In this document: in pieces, positions 16,260-25,754 of the stretch | Position numbering within the stretch: position 1 is the first letter of the stretch | Layout: every line of letters starts with the position of its first letter | Assembly: GCF_900113085.1 (NCBI RefSeq) | Contig: NZ_FOOC01000014.1 | Span: forward strand, 1-51,127 | DNA from: Fontimonas thermophila | Lineage (GTDB): Bacteria > Pseudomonadota > Gammaproteobacteria > Nevskiales > Nevskiaceae | Reading direction: 5' to 3' | DNA: 51,127 nt | The notes under the pieces: model-generated | What the model saw: the letters and a program-made list of their open reading frames with translations, nothing else | Databases searched by the model: none | Told to the model about the DNA's origin: nothing | Made by a program: the position numbers and the translations under genes

Positions 16260-16814
16260 TCAGCGACGCAGTGCATCGGTGATGGCACGCCAGCATTCGA
16301 GTTTGCGCGCAAAATCGTAAGTGGCGTTCGCGGGGCTGGTCGAGGGCAGCCGCCGGTACTGCAGATCGGCGTGGCGCGCGGGCAGATGCGGGCGCACGTA
16401 ACGGGCAAACGCAGCCGCAGCCTTGCTGCCGTTGAAGAATACGTGCGTGATCGCCGGGTGGCGGCGCAGGAAGGTGGCAAAGTCGTTGGGCACGATGGAA
16501 TCTTCTTCGATCGCAGTGTCGAGGCTGCCGGTGCGCACACAGACGCGCAGCACGTCCCACAGCGCGATGCCCTGGGTCTTGAGCGCGGCGAGACGCTGCG
16601 CATATGGCGCCTGTGCCGGCACACCCGTCAGCACCGACATGATCGGCCAGAACGCGTTGCGCGGATGCGCGTAATACTCCTGTGCTGCGAGCGAGGCACT
16701 GCCCGGCATGCTGCCGAGCACGAGTACACGCGCGTCAGCGTCTGCGACCGGCGCAAAGCTGTGCACCGTGGTTCTGCATGCATGGGTTCTGGGCGCACGC
16801 CGATGCGACGGCAT
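16260..16814 (-). CDS. DNA-deoxyinosine glycosylase (uracil-DNA glycosylase superfamily)
   Basis: The 184-residue protein matches the hypoxanthine/deoxyinosine DNA glycosylase family. It has [13 protein letters not shown] near the N-terminus, [30 protein letters not shown], and the C-terminal [13 protein letters not shown]. It would remove deaminated purines from DNA in base excision repair. The annotated ATG at 16812-16814 adds about 16 residues ahead of the usual start; a GTG at the VHSFAPV position is an alternative that better matches family length. It lies 16 bases downstream of the SDR gene in the same direction. Confidence 0.85.
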   Translation of the reverse strand: MPSHRRAPRTHACRTTVHSFAPVADADARVLVLGSMPGSASLAAQEYYAHPRNAFWPIMSVLTGVPAQAPYAQRLAALKTQGIALWDVLRVCVRTGSLDTAIEEDSIVPNDFATFLRRHPAITHVFFNGSKAAAAFARYVRPHLPARHADLQYRRLPSTSPANATYDFARKLECWRAITDALRR

Positions 16815-16830
16815 GGCAGCGCGTTTTCGA

Positions 16831-17577
16831 TCAGATCATCCGGGCGATGATCGCCAGCGGCAGCCGGCGCATCAGCACCGCCAGCACCGCCCACGGCCAC
16901 CACGGCACGCAGGCGCTCGCCGGTTCCTTCTCGATGGCCCTGACCAGCGCGCGGCAGCCAGTCTCGGTGTCCACGATAAAAGGCGTGTTCTTGAGTTTTT
17001 CGTTGATCTCGGAACGGATGTAGCCAGGGAAAATCGTCGTGACCCGGATCGGCGTGCGGATCAGGTCGGCGCGGATGCCTTCGCTGAGCGCGGCGAGTCC
17101 GGCCTTGGTGGCGGCGTAGGTGGTGAGGTTGCGCGGCATGCCGCGCAAGGCGCTCATCGACGAGATCGTCACCAGATGGCCGGCATTCTGTTCGCGGAAG
17201 ATCTCGACGGCGGCTTCGCATTGCGCCAGCGCGGCGACGAAGTTGGTTTCCGCGGTCTGGCGGTTGGCGTGGAAATAACCGGTGCCGATCGGTTGCCCTT
17301 TGCCGAGCCCGGCGTTGACGATGACGCGGTCCAGCGTACCCAGTTCCTCGCGGAAGCTGCGGAAGACCCTGAACACTTCGTCGTGCTGATTGACGTCCAG
17401 CGCGCGGATGGCGACATGGATACCGGGATGGCGCGCGCTGAGCTCGGCTTTGAGCGCTTCGAGTCGGTCGGTGCGGCGCGCGCACAGCGCGAGATTGCAG
17501 CCGCGTGCGGCAAACTCGCGCGCCATGCCGCGGCCGAGGCCGGAGCTGGCGCCGGTGATGAGAATGTTCTTGCGCAT
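16831..17577 (-). CDS. Short-chain dehydrogenase/reductase
   Basis: The 248-residue protein has the classical SDR features: the cofactor loop TGASSGLG at 8-15, an Arg-rich CARR after strand 2 suggesting NADP(H), [15 protein letters not shown], the catalytic Ser of TISSMSA, and YAATKAG with the catalytic Tyr and Lys. The last 30 residues are hydrophobic ([22 protein letters not shown]), so the enzyme may associate with the membrane. Substrate is not readable. It begins eight bases after the histidine phosphatase stop, which suggests co-transcription. Confidence 0.88.
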   Translation of the reverse strand: MRKNILITGASSGLGRGMAREFAARGCNLALCARRTDRLEALKAELSARHPGIHVAIRALDVNQHDEVFRVFRSFREELGTLDRVIVNAGLGKGQPIGTGYFHANRQTAETNFVAALAQCEAAVEIFREQNAGHLVTISSMSALRGMPRNLTTYAATKAGLAALSEGIRADLIRTPIRVTTIFPGYIRSEINEKLKNTPFIVDTETGCRALVRAIEKEPASACVPWWPWAVLAVLMRRLPLAIIARMI

Positions 17578-17585
17578 GGCTTGTC

Positions 17586-18278
17586 CTAGCGGTAGGTGAT
17601 CAAGTCGGGATGCACGCCCTCGAAATGGGCATGATCATTGACCGTTGACAGGTACAGTCCGCGGTCGGAGTAGATGAGCTTGGTGATCGCGGCATTGGCC
17701 AGCGTCCAGTTCAGGCGCAAGGTGGTTTCGTCGGACAGCTGTAGGAGCCGTTGCACGACGACACTGATCGGCCCGCCGGAGGTGAAGACCAGCGCGGTCT
17801 GCGATTTATCCAGGCGCTGGCGCAGGCGCGTCAGCGCCCCGGCGATGCGCGCGCGAAACGCCGTCCAGCTCTCCGGGTAATCGGCATCGTGCGCACCGCT
17901 CACCCAGCGGGTGATGGCTTTTGCGAACTCCTGCTGGAAGATGCGGCGCGGATCGGCGGTCGCCGCCAGCTCGGTTTGCATCCGCGCGGGGTCGGCCCAG
18001 TGCGGTTTGTACGCGGCGAGCACGGCGACGTGATCGTACTCGGCCCAGCCGGGATCGTCTTCCCAGCCGATGGATAGTCCGGCGGCGTCGAGCGCGGTCT
18101 GCGCGGTTTCGCGGTGGCGGCGCATGCCGCCGCACAGCACGAGATCGACCTGCGGCAGATGGCGCCGCAGACGCGCTCCGAGCACACGCGCCTGCGCAAA
18201 GCCGGTTTCCGAGAGCCGGTCGTAATCGCCGGTGCCGAACGAGGCCTGGCCGTGACGGATCAGAAGAATGGCGCCCAT
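17586..18278 (-). CDS. Histidine phosphatase (phosphoglycerate mutase-like) family protein
   Basis: The 230-residue protein opens with LIRHGQASFG, the RHG phosphohistidine motif with the nucleophilic His at about residue 9. It also has the phosphate-binding Arg in MRRHRETAQTAL, the acid region WAEYDH, and the second His in VFTSGGPIS, where the usual GH is replaced by SGGP. The family covers cofactor-dependent mutases, SixA-like and broad-specificity phosphatases; the substrate is unknown. The SGG pattern is common in one subgroup and need not mean loss of activity. It heads a leftward run with the SDR and glycosylase genes. Confidence 0.82.
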   Translation of the reverse strand: MGAILLIRHGQASFGTGDYDRLSETGFAQARVLGARLRRHLPQVDLVLCGGMRRHRETAQTALDAAGLSIGWEDDPGWAEYDHVAVLAAYKPHWADPARMQTELAATADPRRIFQQEFAKAITRWVSGAHDADYPESWTAFRARIAGALTRLRQRLDKSQTALVFTSGGPISVVVQRLLQLSDETTLRLNWTLANAAITKLIYSDRGLYLSTVNDHAHFEGVHPDLITYR

Positions 18279-18624
18279 GTCAGAGGATGGACGTGCCCGG
18301 CGGCCGGCGCCGCTGGGGCAAGGACGGTGGGATGTGCCAACTCATCGGTACGGTCTTCGAAAATGGGCGGCGGGTCATGGTGCCTGGCATCGGCGGCGAA
18401 CAGCGGCGCGCGCGGGCCGGCCGGGTGATCTGCGCACGCCGGCGACCGCCGCAGCGACGGGCGGCTGCATACCGGATCGGCCAGGCCAATCAGGCGTCCG
18501 GCGCACACGGTAGCGGCGTTTGGGTGTGCACGCTACTGATGATTGTGCATGACGATCCATGCATGTGCTGCATGGGTCGTCCTCTTATCTTGCCCCCCGC
18601 TTCCGCTGCCGGTGCTGTTCTCGA
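18279..18624. other. Intergenic region with one strong hairpin
   Basis: I see no gene between the histidine phosphatase and the DUF4382-like lipoprotein. The one clear structure is the hairpin at 18551-18581. The short open frames match nothing known. A promoter for the leftward phosphatase gene should lie near 18280-18400, but I cannot place it. Confidence 0.5.
18551..18581 (-). terminator. Hairpin downstream of the DUF4382-like lipoprotein gene
   Basis: GACGATCCATGCA (18551-18563) pairs with TGCATGGGTCGTC (18569-18581) over 13 positions, including one wobble, around a 5-base loop. It lies 44 bases past the leftward stop at 18625. No U-tract follows on the minus strand. Confidence 0.5.
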
Positions 18625-19494
18625 TCAGAAATTCACGGTGACGGTCTGCGCCTCGCCGACTTCGACATCGGCAGCGTCGCGGAATGACAGATCGTCGTCT
18701 TGCTGCGGGTGCTCGCGGTCGGCTTCGCAGGTCCAGGCCAGGGTGTAGCGGCCGGGCTGGACGTAATGGAAACGATAAGTCCAGGCACCGCTGGCGGCAT
18801 CCTCGCGTACGTCGGCGGCGGCGAGCGGCTGGGCGAGCGGGGTGACGGTGGCGTCGGCATCGTAATCGCCCGGTGTCACGCCAGTGCCTGTGTAGAGATA
18901 GACGGCGACGCCGGTGCCGATCGCACGGCCATCGCGACAGTCCGCGTCGGCGATGGCGTTGGCGTCGATCGTGCCCTCGATGCGGCCGGCGCGATCGGCA
19001 TCGATCACACGGATCACGGGAATCATCTGATAGACGCCGAGCGTGTCGCGCCGGTCGATGAGGGAAAAGCGCAGATCGAGATCGACGATCAGCGTCCTGG
19101 CGTCACCGTCGTCGAGGTCGAGATCGACGGTGGCGTACTCGCCGGCGGACAGCAGTTCGATCGGGGTCGAGTCTTCGTCCTTGCGCAGGAAGGCATTGTC
19201 ATCGTCGAGGCGCAGGCGCAGGCCGACATGACGGCCCTTGAGCTCGCCGCTGGCATCGACCAGCCGCAGACGCTCGCCGTCGCGGTAGTCGAGCATGTCG
19301 AAATCGTCCGTGTACTGCGAGTCGATTCGCGTGACGGTGCCGTCGCTGCCCAGCAGCTCCACCGCACTGACCGCGAGCTGCACGCGCGTTGCGCCATCGA
19401 TCGGCGCATCGGTCAGATCGATGGACAGCTCGCTTTCGCAGGCACAGAGCAGCAGGGTGACGGCGACGAGGCAGAGGCGTGAGGCATTCGGCAT
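18625..19494 (-). CDS. DUF4382-like lipoprotein
   Basis: The 289-residue protein has a lipoprotein signal with lipobox LCAC and Cys19 as the lipidated residue. It then begins LSIDLTDAPIDGATRVQLAV, the pattern seen at the start of DUF4382 domains (about residues 22-165), followed by IEGTIDANA and a C-terminal beta-rich part with GAWTYRFHYVQPGRYTLAW that resembles a carboxypeptidase-regulatory-like fold. It is highly acidic (many DDD and DLDLDDGD runs), which may bind calcium. Location would be the outer or inner membrane face of the periplasm. Function is unknown. It is divergent from the two-component genes to its right, with about 184 bases between, so they could share regulation. Confidence 0.75.
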   Translation of the reverse strand: MPNASRLCLVAVTLLLCACESELSIDLTDAPIDGATRVQLAVSAVELLGSDGTVTRIDSQYTDDFDMLDYRDGERLRLVDASGELKGRHVGLRLRLDDDNAFLRKDEDSTPIELLSAGEYATVDLDLDDGDARTLIVDLDLRFSLIDRRDTLGVYQMIPVIRVIDADRAGRIEGTIDANAIADADCRDGRAIGTGVAVYLYTGTGVTPGDYDADATVTPLAQPLAAADVREDAASGAWTYRFHYVQPGRYTLAWTCEADREHPQQDDDLSFRDAADVEVGEAQTVTVNF

Positions 19495-19678
19495 GGCAAA
19501 TCGGCGTACAGTCGGAATGGAAACGGATCGTGCGCGGCGGCCGGGTGCGGAATCCTTTCGAGTGTGTACCGAACTGTATCGAATTGTTTCGCGGCGGAAC
19601 GAGTCGCAAACCGGCGTGGTCGGAAGGTCCGGAGCCGGCCCGGCGCCGCGGGCGGCCGAACCGCCAGGGACCTCGGGG

Positions 19679-20404
19679 ATGAAAGCGAAAGTATTGTTGG
19701 TGGATGACGATCAGCGGCTGCGGCAAATGGTGGCCGAGTATTTGCGCCGGCATGGCATCGACAGCGAAGGGGTCGGCACCGCCGCTGCCGCCCGCCGCTG
19801 CCTGCAGCGCGGGCACTACGATCTGGTCGTGCTCGATCTGATGTTGCCCGACGACGACGGCATCGCCCTGTGCCGGCGCCTGCGCCAAGAGTCGGCGCAG
19901 ATGCCGGTGATCATGCTCTCGGCCAGGGGCGACGACGTGGACCGCATCGTCGGATTGGAGATCGGAGCGGACGATTATCTGGCCAAGCCGTGCAATCTGC
20001 GCGAGCTGGTGGCGCGCATCTTCACCGTGCTGCGGCGTGCGAGCGGGCGTGCCGGGGTCGCCGTGCGCAGCGATGCGGCGGTCGTACGCATCGGCGAATT
20101 CGAAGTCGATTTGTGGGCGCGCAGCCTGCGCCGTAATGGCGAAGTGATCCGCATCACCACGGGCGAATACCAGTTGCTGGAAGTGCTGGTCACACATGCC
20201 CGGCGTGTGCTCAGCCGCGATGAGTTGATGGCACTCTCCTGCGGCCGGCGCAACGACGGTTTTTCACGCAGCATCGATATCCTGATCTCACGCCTGCGCC
20301 AGGTACTCGAGCCAGATCCGGCCGTGCCGCGCTACATCCAGACGGTCTGGGGGCGCGGTTACATGTTCGTGCCCGATGCACCGCTTGCCGAGCGTACGCC
20401 ATGA
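19679..20404 (+). CDS. OmpR/PhoB-family response regulator
   Basis: The 241-residue protein has an N-terminal receiver domain (acidic pocket VDDDQR, phospho-acceptor Asp53 in VVLDLMLP, the conserved Lys in YLAKPCNLREL). The C-terminal winged helix shows GEYQLLEVLV, RVLSRDEL, SRSIDILISRLR and IQTVWGRGYMF, diagnostic of the OmpR/PhoB group. Its stop overlaps the start of the sensor kinase (ATGA at 20401-20404), so the two are translationally coupled. The NHL-like and Ig-like lipoprotein genes immediately follow the kinase and are candidate targets. The ATG at 19679 is chosen by homology; no strong ribosome site is seen. Confidence 0.94.
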   Translation: MKAKVLLVDDDQRLRQMVAEYLRRHGIDSEGVGTAAAARRCLQRGHYDLVVLDLMLPDDDGIALCRRLRQESAQMPVIMLSARGDDVDRIVGLEIGADDYLAKPCNLRELVARIFTVLRRASGRAGVAVRSDAAVVRIGEFEVDLWARSLRRNGEVIRITTGEYQLLEVLVTHARRVLSRDELMALSCGRRNDGFSRSIDILISRLRQVLEPDPAVPRYIQTVWGRGYMFVPDAPLAERTP

Positions 20405-21666
20405 GCCTGCGCATTCTTATCGGCCTGCTCGTCGCCGCCGCCGTAGTCATGGTGCCAGCAACAAATGCACTGCTGCTGCGGTGGTGGCCGCCGCCCGATT
20501 TCGCCGTGCATCTGCGCCCCTGCGACACACAAAGATCCGAAGATGGGCCATGTGTGCGCGCAGATGTCCTAGCACGCCATACCCTGCGGTTGCCTGCACC
20601 CGCAGCCGACCGGCGTGACGGCGATCCGGCCGCCGACGCCGGTCGGCAATGGCACGGCGCGGCGCCGCAAGCAGGCGGGTTGATCGGCCCCCTGCCGCCT
20701 CCGCACACCATGGCCGGCAGTCCGCCCGGTGGCGTGGAGCCTTTCGTGCGTACGGTCCGCTTCGGCGGTGCCGACGCAGGACCGGTGCGGCGGCATTTCC
20801 TGATGATCAATCTGATCAGCCTGATCGTGGTCGTCGGCGCCGCCGTCGTCCTGATGTCGCTGATGTTGAGCCGGCCATTCCGTGCCTTGCTCGATGCCAT
20901 CGGCGACATCGAACGCGGCGCCGTGCCGCCGGCCTGGGCATTCAGCGGTCCGGTAGAGTTCCAGCGCGTCGGCCGAGCCCTGGAGCGGCTCGGCCGGCAG
21001 TTGCGCAGCAACGTCCAGGAGCGCGAACTGATGCTCGCCGGGCTGTCGCATGACTTGCGCTCGCCGCTTGCCCGCATCCAGGCCGCGCTGGAGCTGCGTG
21101 CCGCCGACGGCGAGGATTGGAGCGAGACGCTCAATGACGTGCGCGAGATCGACCACATCGTCGGCCAATGCATCGACTTTGCACGCGATGGTCAGGACGA
21201 GCCGGTCCAGCAAGCGAGTCTCGACGGCATCGTCGCCGCCGCGCTGGGGGCGTCCGCCGGACCGGATCTGCGGCTCGAACTCGCAGCACCCCAGCCGCTA
21301 CCCGTGCGTGTCTGTGCGCTGCGCCGGGCCTTGCTCAATCTCGTCGATAACGCCCGCGTGCACGGACAACCGCCCATCGTCGTGCGAACCTATGTCCAGG
21401 GCGGCACGGCCGTGCTGGCAGTGGAGGATGGCGGCGAAGGGATCGCGCCGGAAGCCTGGGATCGGCTGCGGCGGCCGTTTGCGCGCGCCAGTTCGGCGCG
21501 CAGTCCCCGTGGCTGCGGTCTGGGATTGGCGATCGTCCAGCGTGTCGCCGACATGCACGACGGCAGCCTGCAGCTGCATCCGCGCAGCGCGCAGCAGCGG
21601 TTCGCGATCGCGCTGCATCTGCCGCTGGCGTCGCGATCGGAGGCGGAGCGCTCACGGCAGCGATGA
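20401..21666 (+). CDS. EnvZ-like sensor histidine kinase
   Basis: The 421-residue kinase has an N-terminal membrane segment (residues 3-28), a roughly 110-residue periplasmic loop rich in Pro and Gly, and a second segment (LINLISLIVVVGAAVVLMSLML). A HAMP-like linker and the dimerisation helix follow, with phospho-acceptor His217 in LSHDLRSPLARI. The ATPase domain has the N box LLNLVDNARVHG, then DGGEGI and GCGLGLAIV. All catalytic boxes are present. The periplasmic loop is too short and low-complexity to hold a known sensor domain, so the signal is unknown. Confidence 0.93.
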   Translation: MSLRILIGLLVAAAVVMVPATNALLLRWWPPPDFAVHLRPCDTQRSEDGPCVRADVLARHTLRLPAPAADRRDGDPAADAGRQWHGAAPQAGGLIGPLPPPHTMAGSPPGGVEPFVRTVRFGGADAGPVRRHFLMINLISLIVVVGAAVVLMSLMLSRPFRALLDAIGDIERGAVPPAWAFSGPVEFQRVGRALERLGRQLRSNVQERELMLAGLSHDLRSPLARIQAALELRAADGEDWSETLNDVREIDHIVGQCIDFARDGQDEPVQQASLDGIVAAALGASAGPDLRLELAAPQPLPVRVCALRRALLNLVDNARVHGQPPIVVRTYVQGGTAVLAVEDGGEGIAPEAWDRLRRPFARASSARSPRGCGLGLAIVQRVADMHDGSLQLHPRSAQQRFAIALHLPLASRSEAERSRQR

Positions 21667-21783
21667 AAAGCCCAGACGCGTTACGCCGCTGGTTACGGTT
21701 TGAAACAACTCGAAGCGGACACTCACCAAACCGCTGCGCCAAGCTTGTGCGTCTCTACACTCGGCTTTGCAGGAGACTCACGC

Positions 21784-22998
21784 ATGTCCGCCGCGGTTAC
21801 GCGCATCCCCAGAAGTCTGTTCTCGCGCCGCTGGATTCCGGCGCTCGCGCTTATGTCCGCTGTCGTGTTCGCAGGCTGCAGCGACAGTGGCGGCGGCGAC
21901 GATGGGGCGGATCTGGTCGCAGCATTCACGGTGATCGGACAGGCCGCGTTCGACAGCGGCAGCCCCAACCGTGGTGGGGCCGCCAGCGCAGCAACACTGG
22001 CACAGCCGCTCGGTAATGTGGCCACCGATGGCACACGCCTGTTCATCGCCGATACCGCGAACAACCGCGTGCTCGGCTATGCCCGCGTGCCGGTCGCCAA
22101 CGGCGCTGCCGCCGATCTGGTGCTCGGGCAGGACGACTTTGGCGGCACGGCTGCCGGCACGGCCCAGAACCGGATGGCTTTGCCGGCCTCGGTCTTCATC
22201 GGCGGTGGTCGCTTGGTCGTCGCCGACTCCGGCAACAACCGTGTGCTGATCTGGAACACCATTCCGGCCACGAGCGGCGAATTACCGGACGTCGTCGTCG
22301 GTCAGGCCGATTTCACCACCGGCGGATCGGGGACGTCGCAGACGCAGTTGGCTTTCCCCACGTCGGCAATCATCGCCAATGGCCGTCTTATCGTCGCCGA
22401 CCAGAACAACAACCGCGTGCTGGTCTGGAATGCAGTCCCCACTGACAACGGTACGCCGGCCGATCTGGTCCTGGGCCAGCGTGATTTCGTCTCGCGCATC
22501 GCCGACGACGAGGCTGACGAGATGAATCGGCCTGCCGCGGTGTGGAGCGACGGTTTCCGCCTGCTCGTCGCCGATTCCGGAAACCATCGCGTGCTCTACT
22601 GGTCGCTGTTCCCCAACGAATCGGGCGCCGAGGCCGATTACGTCATTGGCCAGAGCGGGTTCAGTCGCTCCAGTCCCGGGACTTCGTCGTCGACGCTGCG
22701 CACGCCTTTTGGCGTCAGCAGCGACGGCACGCGCATCTACGTCGCCGACTCCGGCAACAACCGCGTGCTCGAGTTCGACGCCTTTCCGATCGCAAACGGT
22801 GTCGCAGCCAGTGCGGTCTTCGGTCAGGAGAAAAACAATTTCTCCGCGGCGACGGCCAATGACGACGATCAGGATGGCACGGCCGACGACCGCCCGAGTG
22901 CACGCACGCTCAGCGGTGCGACAGGGGCTTTCGTGTACAGCGGCGTGCTCTACGTGACCGACCGCAACAATCACCGCGTCTTGATGTTTCCGCAATGA
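21784..22998 (+). CDS. NHL-repeat-like beta-propeller lipoprotein
   Basis: The 404-residue protein has a lipoprotein signal with lipobox FAGC in the first 30 residues. It then has about six repeats of roughly 60 residues, each with a core like VADSGNNRVLIWN followed by VVVGQADF. This is the NHL-type blade pattern, so a six-bladed propeller is expected, exposed in the periplasm or at the cell surface. Such propellers bind proteins, RNA or polysaccharide; no enzymatic motif is visible. An AGGAG site precedes the ATG at 21784. It overlaps the next lipoprotein gene by four bases (ATGA at 22995-22998), which implies joint expression. Confidence 0.85.
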   Translation: MSAAVTRIPRSLFSRRWIPALALMSAVVFAGCSDSGGGDDGADLVAAFTVIGQAAFDSGSPNRGGAASAATLAQPLGNVATDGTRLFIADTANNRVLGYARVPVANGAAADLVLGQDDFGGTAAGTAQNRMALPASVFIGGGRLVVADSGNNRVLIWNTIPATSGELPDVVVGQADFTTGGSGTSQTQLAFPTSAIIANGRLIVADQNNNRVLVWNAVPTDNGTPADLVLGQRDFVSRIADDEADEMNRPAAVWSDGFRLLVADSGNHRVLYWSLFPNESGAEADYVIGQSGFSRSSPGTSSSTLRTPFGVSSDGTRIYVADSGNNRVLEFDAFPIANGVAASAVFGQEKNNFSAATANDDDQDGTADDRPSARTLSGATGAFVYSGVLYVTDRNNHRVLMFPQ

Positions 22999-24256
22999 GG
23001 AGAGTTCGCGTCATTGCCGCGGCACTGGCCGCCGCGGCCAGCGTGCTCGCGGGTTGCGGCGACCTGGATATCGGCGAAGGTACGGCGCCGACACGGCTCA
23101 CGATCCACTACAACGGTATCGAGGGGGGGGTATCAGACCTATGAGTGCGCCGCGTTCCAGCTCACCGCGACCGCGCATTTCGAGGGCGAGCGCGAGACCG
23201 ACGGCGACGTCACCACGCGGGTGACCTGGCGCTCGAGCAATCCCGGGGTGATTGATGTCAGCAACGGCGACATCGAGGCCGAACCCGGATCCGGGACATA
23301 CTTCCCGGCCGGCACCGTCATCGCGCGCACGGCGGGGACGGCCGTGATCCGCGCGGATTATGTCGGCCTGTCTGACAGCTTCGGTGTCACCGCCGACCCG
23401 ATCGGTCATTTGCGCATCACTCCAGAACTGACGCGCATGGCGCCCGGGTCGAAGCAGACCTTCGCGCTGCGAGTGACCTTGGAGGACGACACTCCCGAGC
23501 AGGATCTCACCGCATCGGCGGTGTGGCGCATTCCCACCGCCGGTGCGCCGGTTGAGCTGTCCAGCGGATCCACGGTGCAGGCGCTGACCGATCCCTTGGA
23601 TCAGCCATTCGTGCTCGAGGCGCAATTGTTCACTTGCGACCGCAAGGTCGAGCGTGAACTGGCACTGGATGCCGTCCGTGTGCTGCGCTTGAGCTACGAA
23701 CAGCCTCAGGACGTGCCGCTGCCGCTCGGGTACAGCGACGAAATCCGTGTCGAGGCCATCTTCGAAGACGACGACGCGCCGCCGCAGAATCTGTCTGCCC
23801 AGGTCGGAATTGAGCAGATCCTGGGCGATGCCGACGAGGCTTCGATCGTCGCCGACGAATACCTCACGATCCGGGGCGCGAAGAGCGGTGCATCTGCGCA
23901 ATTCCGGCTGCGCTATGAGCCGCTGGCGCTTGGAAGTGCCCACGCGCATCTTCGATTTCACCGATGCCGAGATCCTGGGCCTGCGCGTGACCCCCGAGCG
24001 CAGCGAACTGTTCTATCCAGATACGCTGCAGCTGCAGGCGTTCGGATGGTTCGAAGACGGGTACGAGCGCCCGGTGCGACGCGATGTCACTTGGACCAGC
24101 CTCGATGCAGATCTCGTCAGCGTCGCGACGGCGGGCAGCGAGATCGGCAAAGTGACGCCGCAGGGCGCAGAGGGTCTGGCGACCGTGCGGGCGACGGCGC
24201 GGAACACAGAGGGCGAACTCAAGGCCGACGCCGATATCCGCGTCTATCGGCCATGA
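22995..24256 (+). pseudogene. Ig-like (Big_2-type) lipoprotein gene, two frameshifts
   Basis: The gene opens at ATG 22995 with a lipoprotein signal (lipobox LAGC, Cys21) and reads into GTAPTRLTIHYNGIEGG. The frame is then lost at a run of eight G (23123-23130), giving a stop at 23142. Continuing in the next frame, the sequence gives Ig-like beta domains (VTWRSSNPGVIDVS, GTAVIRADY, ITPELTRMAPGSKQTF). A second shift near 23930-23945 is needed to read VPTRIFDFTDAEILGLRVTP and a final VTWTSLDADLVSV domain ending at 24256. If repaired it would be about 419 residues with three or four Ig-like modules. Sequencing error, real pseudogene or poly-G phase variation are all possible. Confidence 0.75.
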
Positions 24257-24268
24257 ATCGCGGTTTGC

Positions 24269-25162
24269 TCATCGCGGCACATTGACGGCGGTTGCCAGGT
24301 CCGCGAGCAGTGCGGCATACGTGCCGCCGGCGAGGGCGAAGTCGATTTCGAACTGCCGCTCGGGGGCAAGGCCGTCCGACTCCTCGCGGATGCGGTCGAT
24401 GTCGAGAAACTTGAAACGGCGGATCTGCAGCTTGTCGTCGATGACGAAGCTCACCCGATCCTTCCAGGTCAGGGCCAACCGGGTGACGAGCTTGCCGTCG
24501 GCGAGATGGCCGGCGATGTCCTTGCCGTCGAGCGCGTGGCGCAGGTAGCGCACCGTGGATTTGTGCGCGTCGGTGCTGGTGAGCTCGCATTCGTCGTCGA
24601 GGTCGAACGCACCGGGTGCTTGCTGGGCGCTCAGCCACTGCGTCATCAGTGCGCTCATCGAGGGTTCGGATTGCAGCGGGGTCACCGGCAGTTCGCCGAG
24701 CGCATTGCGCAGGGTGTGCGTGAAGTCGTCGGCGCGTGTCGGCGAACCGGTGTCGAGGACGAGCCAGCCGCCGGCGAAGTCGAACCAGCCGCGGATTTCG
24801 CGTCGGCGCGCGAACGCGCGCGGGGCCAACTCGGCAGCGACCTGCTCTTTGATTTCGGCGCGGGCCTTGCGTCCGAGTTTGAAGCCTTTGTCCTGCTCAA
24901 GCCGCTGGATGCGCTCGGATGCAGCCTGGCTGACGATCGCGCCCGGCAGCAGTTTTTCTTCGATGCCCAGCGCGATCAGCACCTGCTGCTCCTGGCCGTA
25001 GGCGAACTGACCGGTGTCATTGACCGGCACGAAGCCGCGGCTGACCAGCGCAAGGCCGGTGCAAGGCTGTAGCGGAAATGCGCGCAGCGTGGCTTCGATC
25101 TCGCCGGGGGTGCGCGACCAGCCCGGCGGCAGGCGGTAGATCGTGAGGTTCTTGAACCACAT
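24269..25162 (-). CDS. rdgC: Recombination-associated protein RdgC
   Basis: The 297-residue protein begins MWFKNLTIYRLP and carries the RdgC pattern: GFVPV, LPGAIV, LGRKARAEIKEQV, AFARRREIRGWFD, LVLDTGSPTRADDF, and the C-terminal GKLVTRLALTWKDRVSFVID then IRRFKFLDI. RdgC forms a ring-shaped dimer on DNA and limits RecA-dependent recombination. Homology begins at the ATG at 25160-25162, so the longer upstream frame was not used. It converges on the broken Ig-like lipoprotein gene with only 12 bases between stops. Confidence 0.96.
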   Translation of the reverse strand: MWFKNLTIYRLPPGWSRTPGEIEATLRAFPLQPCTGLALVSRGFVPVNDTGQFAYGQEQQVLIALGIEEKLLPGAIVSQAASERIQRLEQDKGFKLGRKARAEIKEQVAAELAPRAFARRREIRGWFDFAGGWLVLDTGSPTRADDFTHTLRNALGELPVTPLQSEPSMSALMTQWLSAQQAPGAFDLDDECELTSTDAHKSTVRYLRHALDGKDIAGHLADGKLVTRLALTWKDRVSFVIDDKLQIRRFKFLDIDRIREESDGLAPERQFEIDFALAGGTYAALLADLATAVNVPR

Positions 25163-25480
25163 GGCAGGAGGCAGGGAGCAGTTCCCGGTGCGGAAAGCCG
25201 GGAAAAAGGGCGCGGATGATAGCAAGCGCCGCGCCGGCAGCGGATGGCATGGGGTCGGGTCCGGGTCATCGCCTTGCTGGCGGTGCGAAAAGCTGCGATT
25301 CGACAGGCCGCGAAGGACCGTGTACAGTCCGACGTGCATCCGTTTCAAGCAGTGTATTCACCGCGGTTTTTCTTACCCGTCCTCGTGGCGGTGCTGTGTA
25401 AGTTCCCGGCTACCTTTCTTGATCGCTTGCACCTACGGGCGGTTAGGCCCGCTCCCAATCTGTTTTGAAAGGAATGTCGT
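25163..25480. other. Divergent control region of rdgC and the cold-shock gene
   Basis: The 318 bases hold no gene I can recognise. A candidate promoter for the rightward cold-shock gene is TTCGAC (25298-25303) with TACAGT at 25322-25327, which would give a leader of about 150 bases. Long leaders are typical of cold-shock genes. The assignment is by eye only. Confidence 0.3.
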
Positions 25481-25693
25481 ATGTCGAATGTTGCTACTGG
25501 CACGGTGAAGTGGTTCAACGAAACCAAGGGCTTTGGCTTCATCACCCCGGAAGGCGGCGGGGAAGACCTCTTCGCCCATTTCCGCGAAATCCAGGGGACG
25601 GGCTTTAAGACTCTGAAGGAAGGCCAGAAGGTGCAGTTCGAGGTTCGCCGTGGTCCCAAGGGGCTGCAGGCGGCCCAGATCCGCCCTCTCTGA
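25481..25693 (+). CDS. CspA-family cold-shock protein
   Basis: The 70-residue protein is a complete cold-shock domain with [20 protein letters not shown], where KGFGFI is RNP1, then DLFAHF (RNP2) and [19 protein letters not shown]. It would bind single-stranded RNA and DNA and act as an RNA chaperone. A GAAAGGAA ribosome site lies about eight bases before the ATG. A strong terminator follows, so it is monocistronic. Cold induction is a family property and is not proven here. Confidence 0.96.
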   Translation: MSNVATGTVKWFNETKGFGFITPEGGGEDLFAHFREIQGTGFKTLKEGQKVQFEVRRGPKGLQAAQIRPL

Positions 25694-25729
25694 AGACCTC
25701 CGCCGCACCCTGCGGCATCGATTCGACGA

Positions 25730-25754
25730 CCCCGGCGCAAGGCCGGGGTTTTTT
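25730..25754 (+). terminator. Rho-independent terminator of the cold-shock gene
   Basis: CCCCGGC (25730-25736) pairs with GCCGGGG (25742-25748) around a 5-base loop and is followed by six T residues. It starts 37 bases after the stop. Confidence 0.88.
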
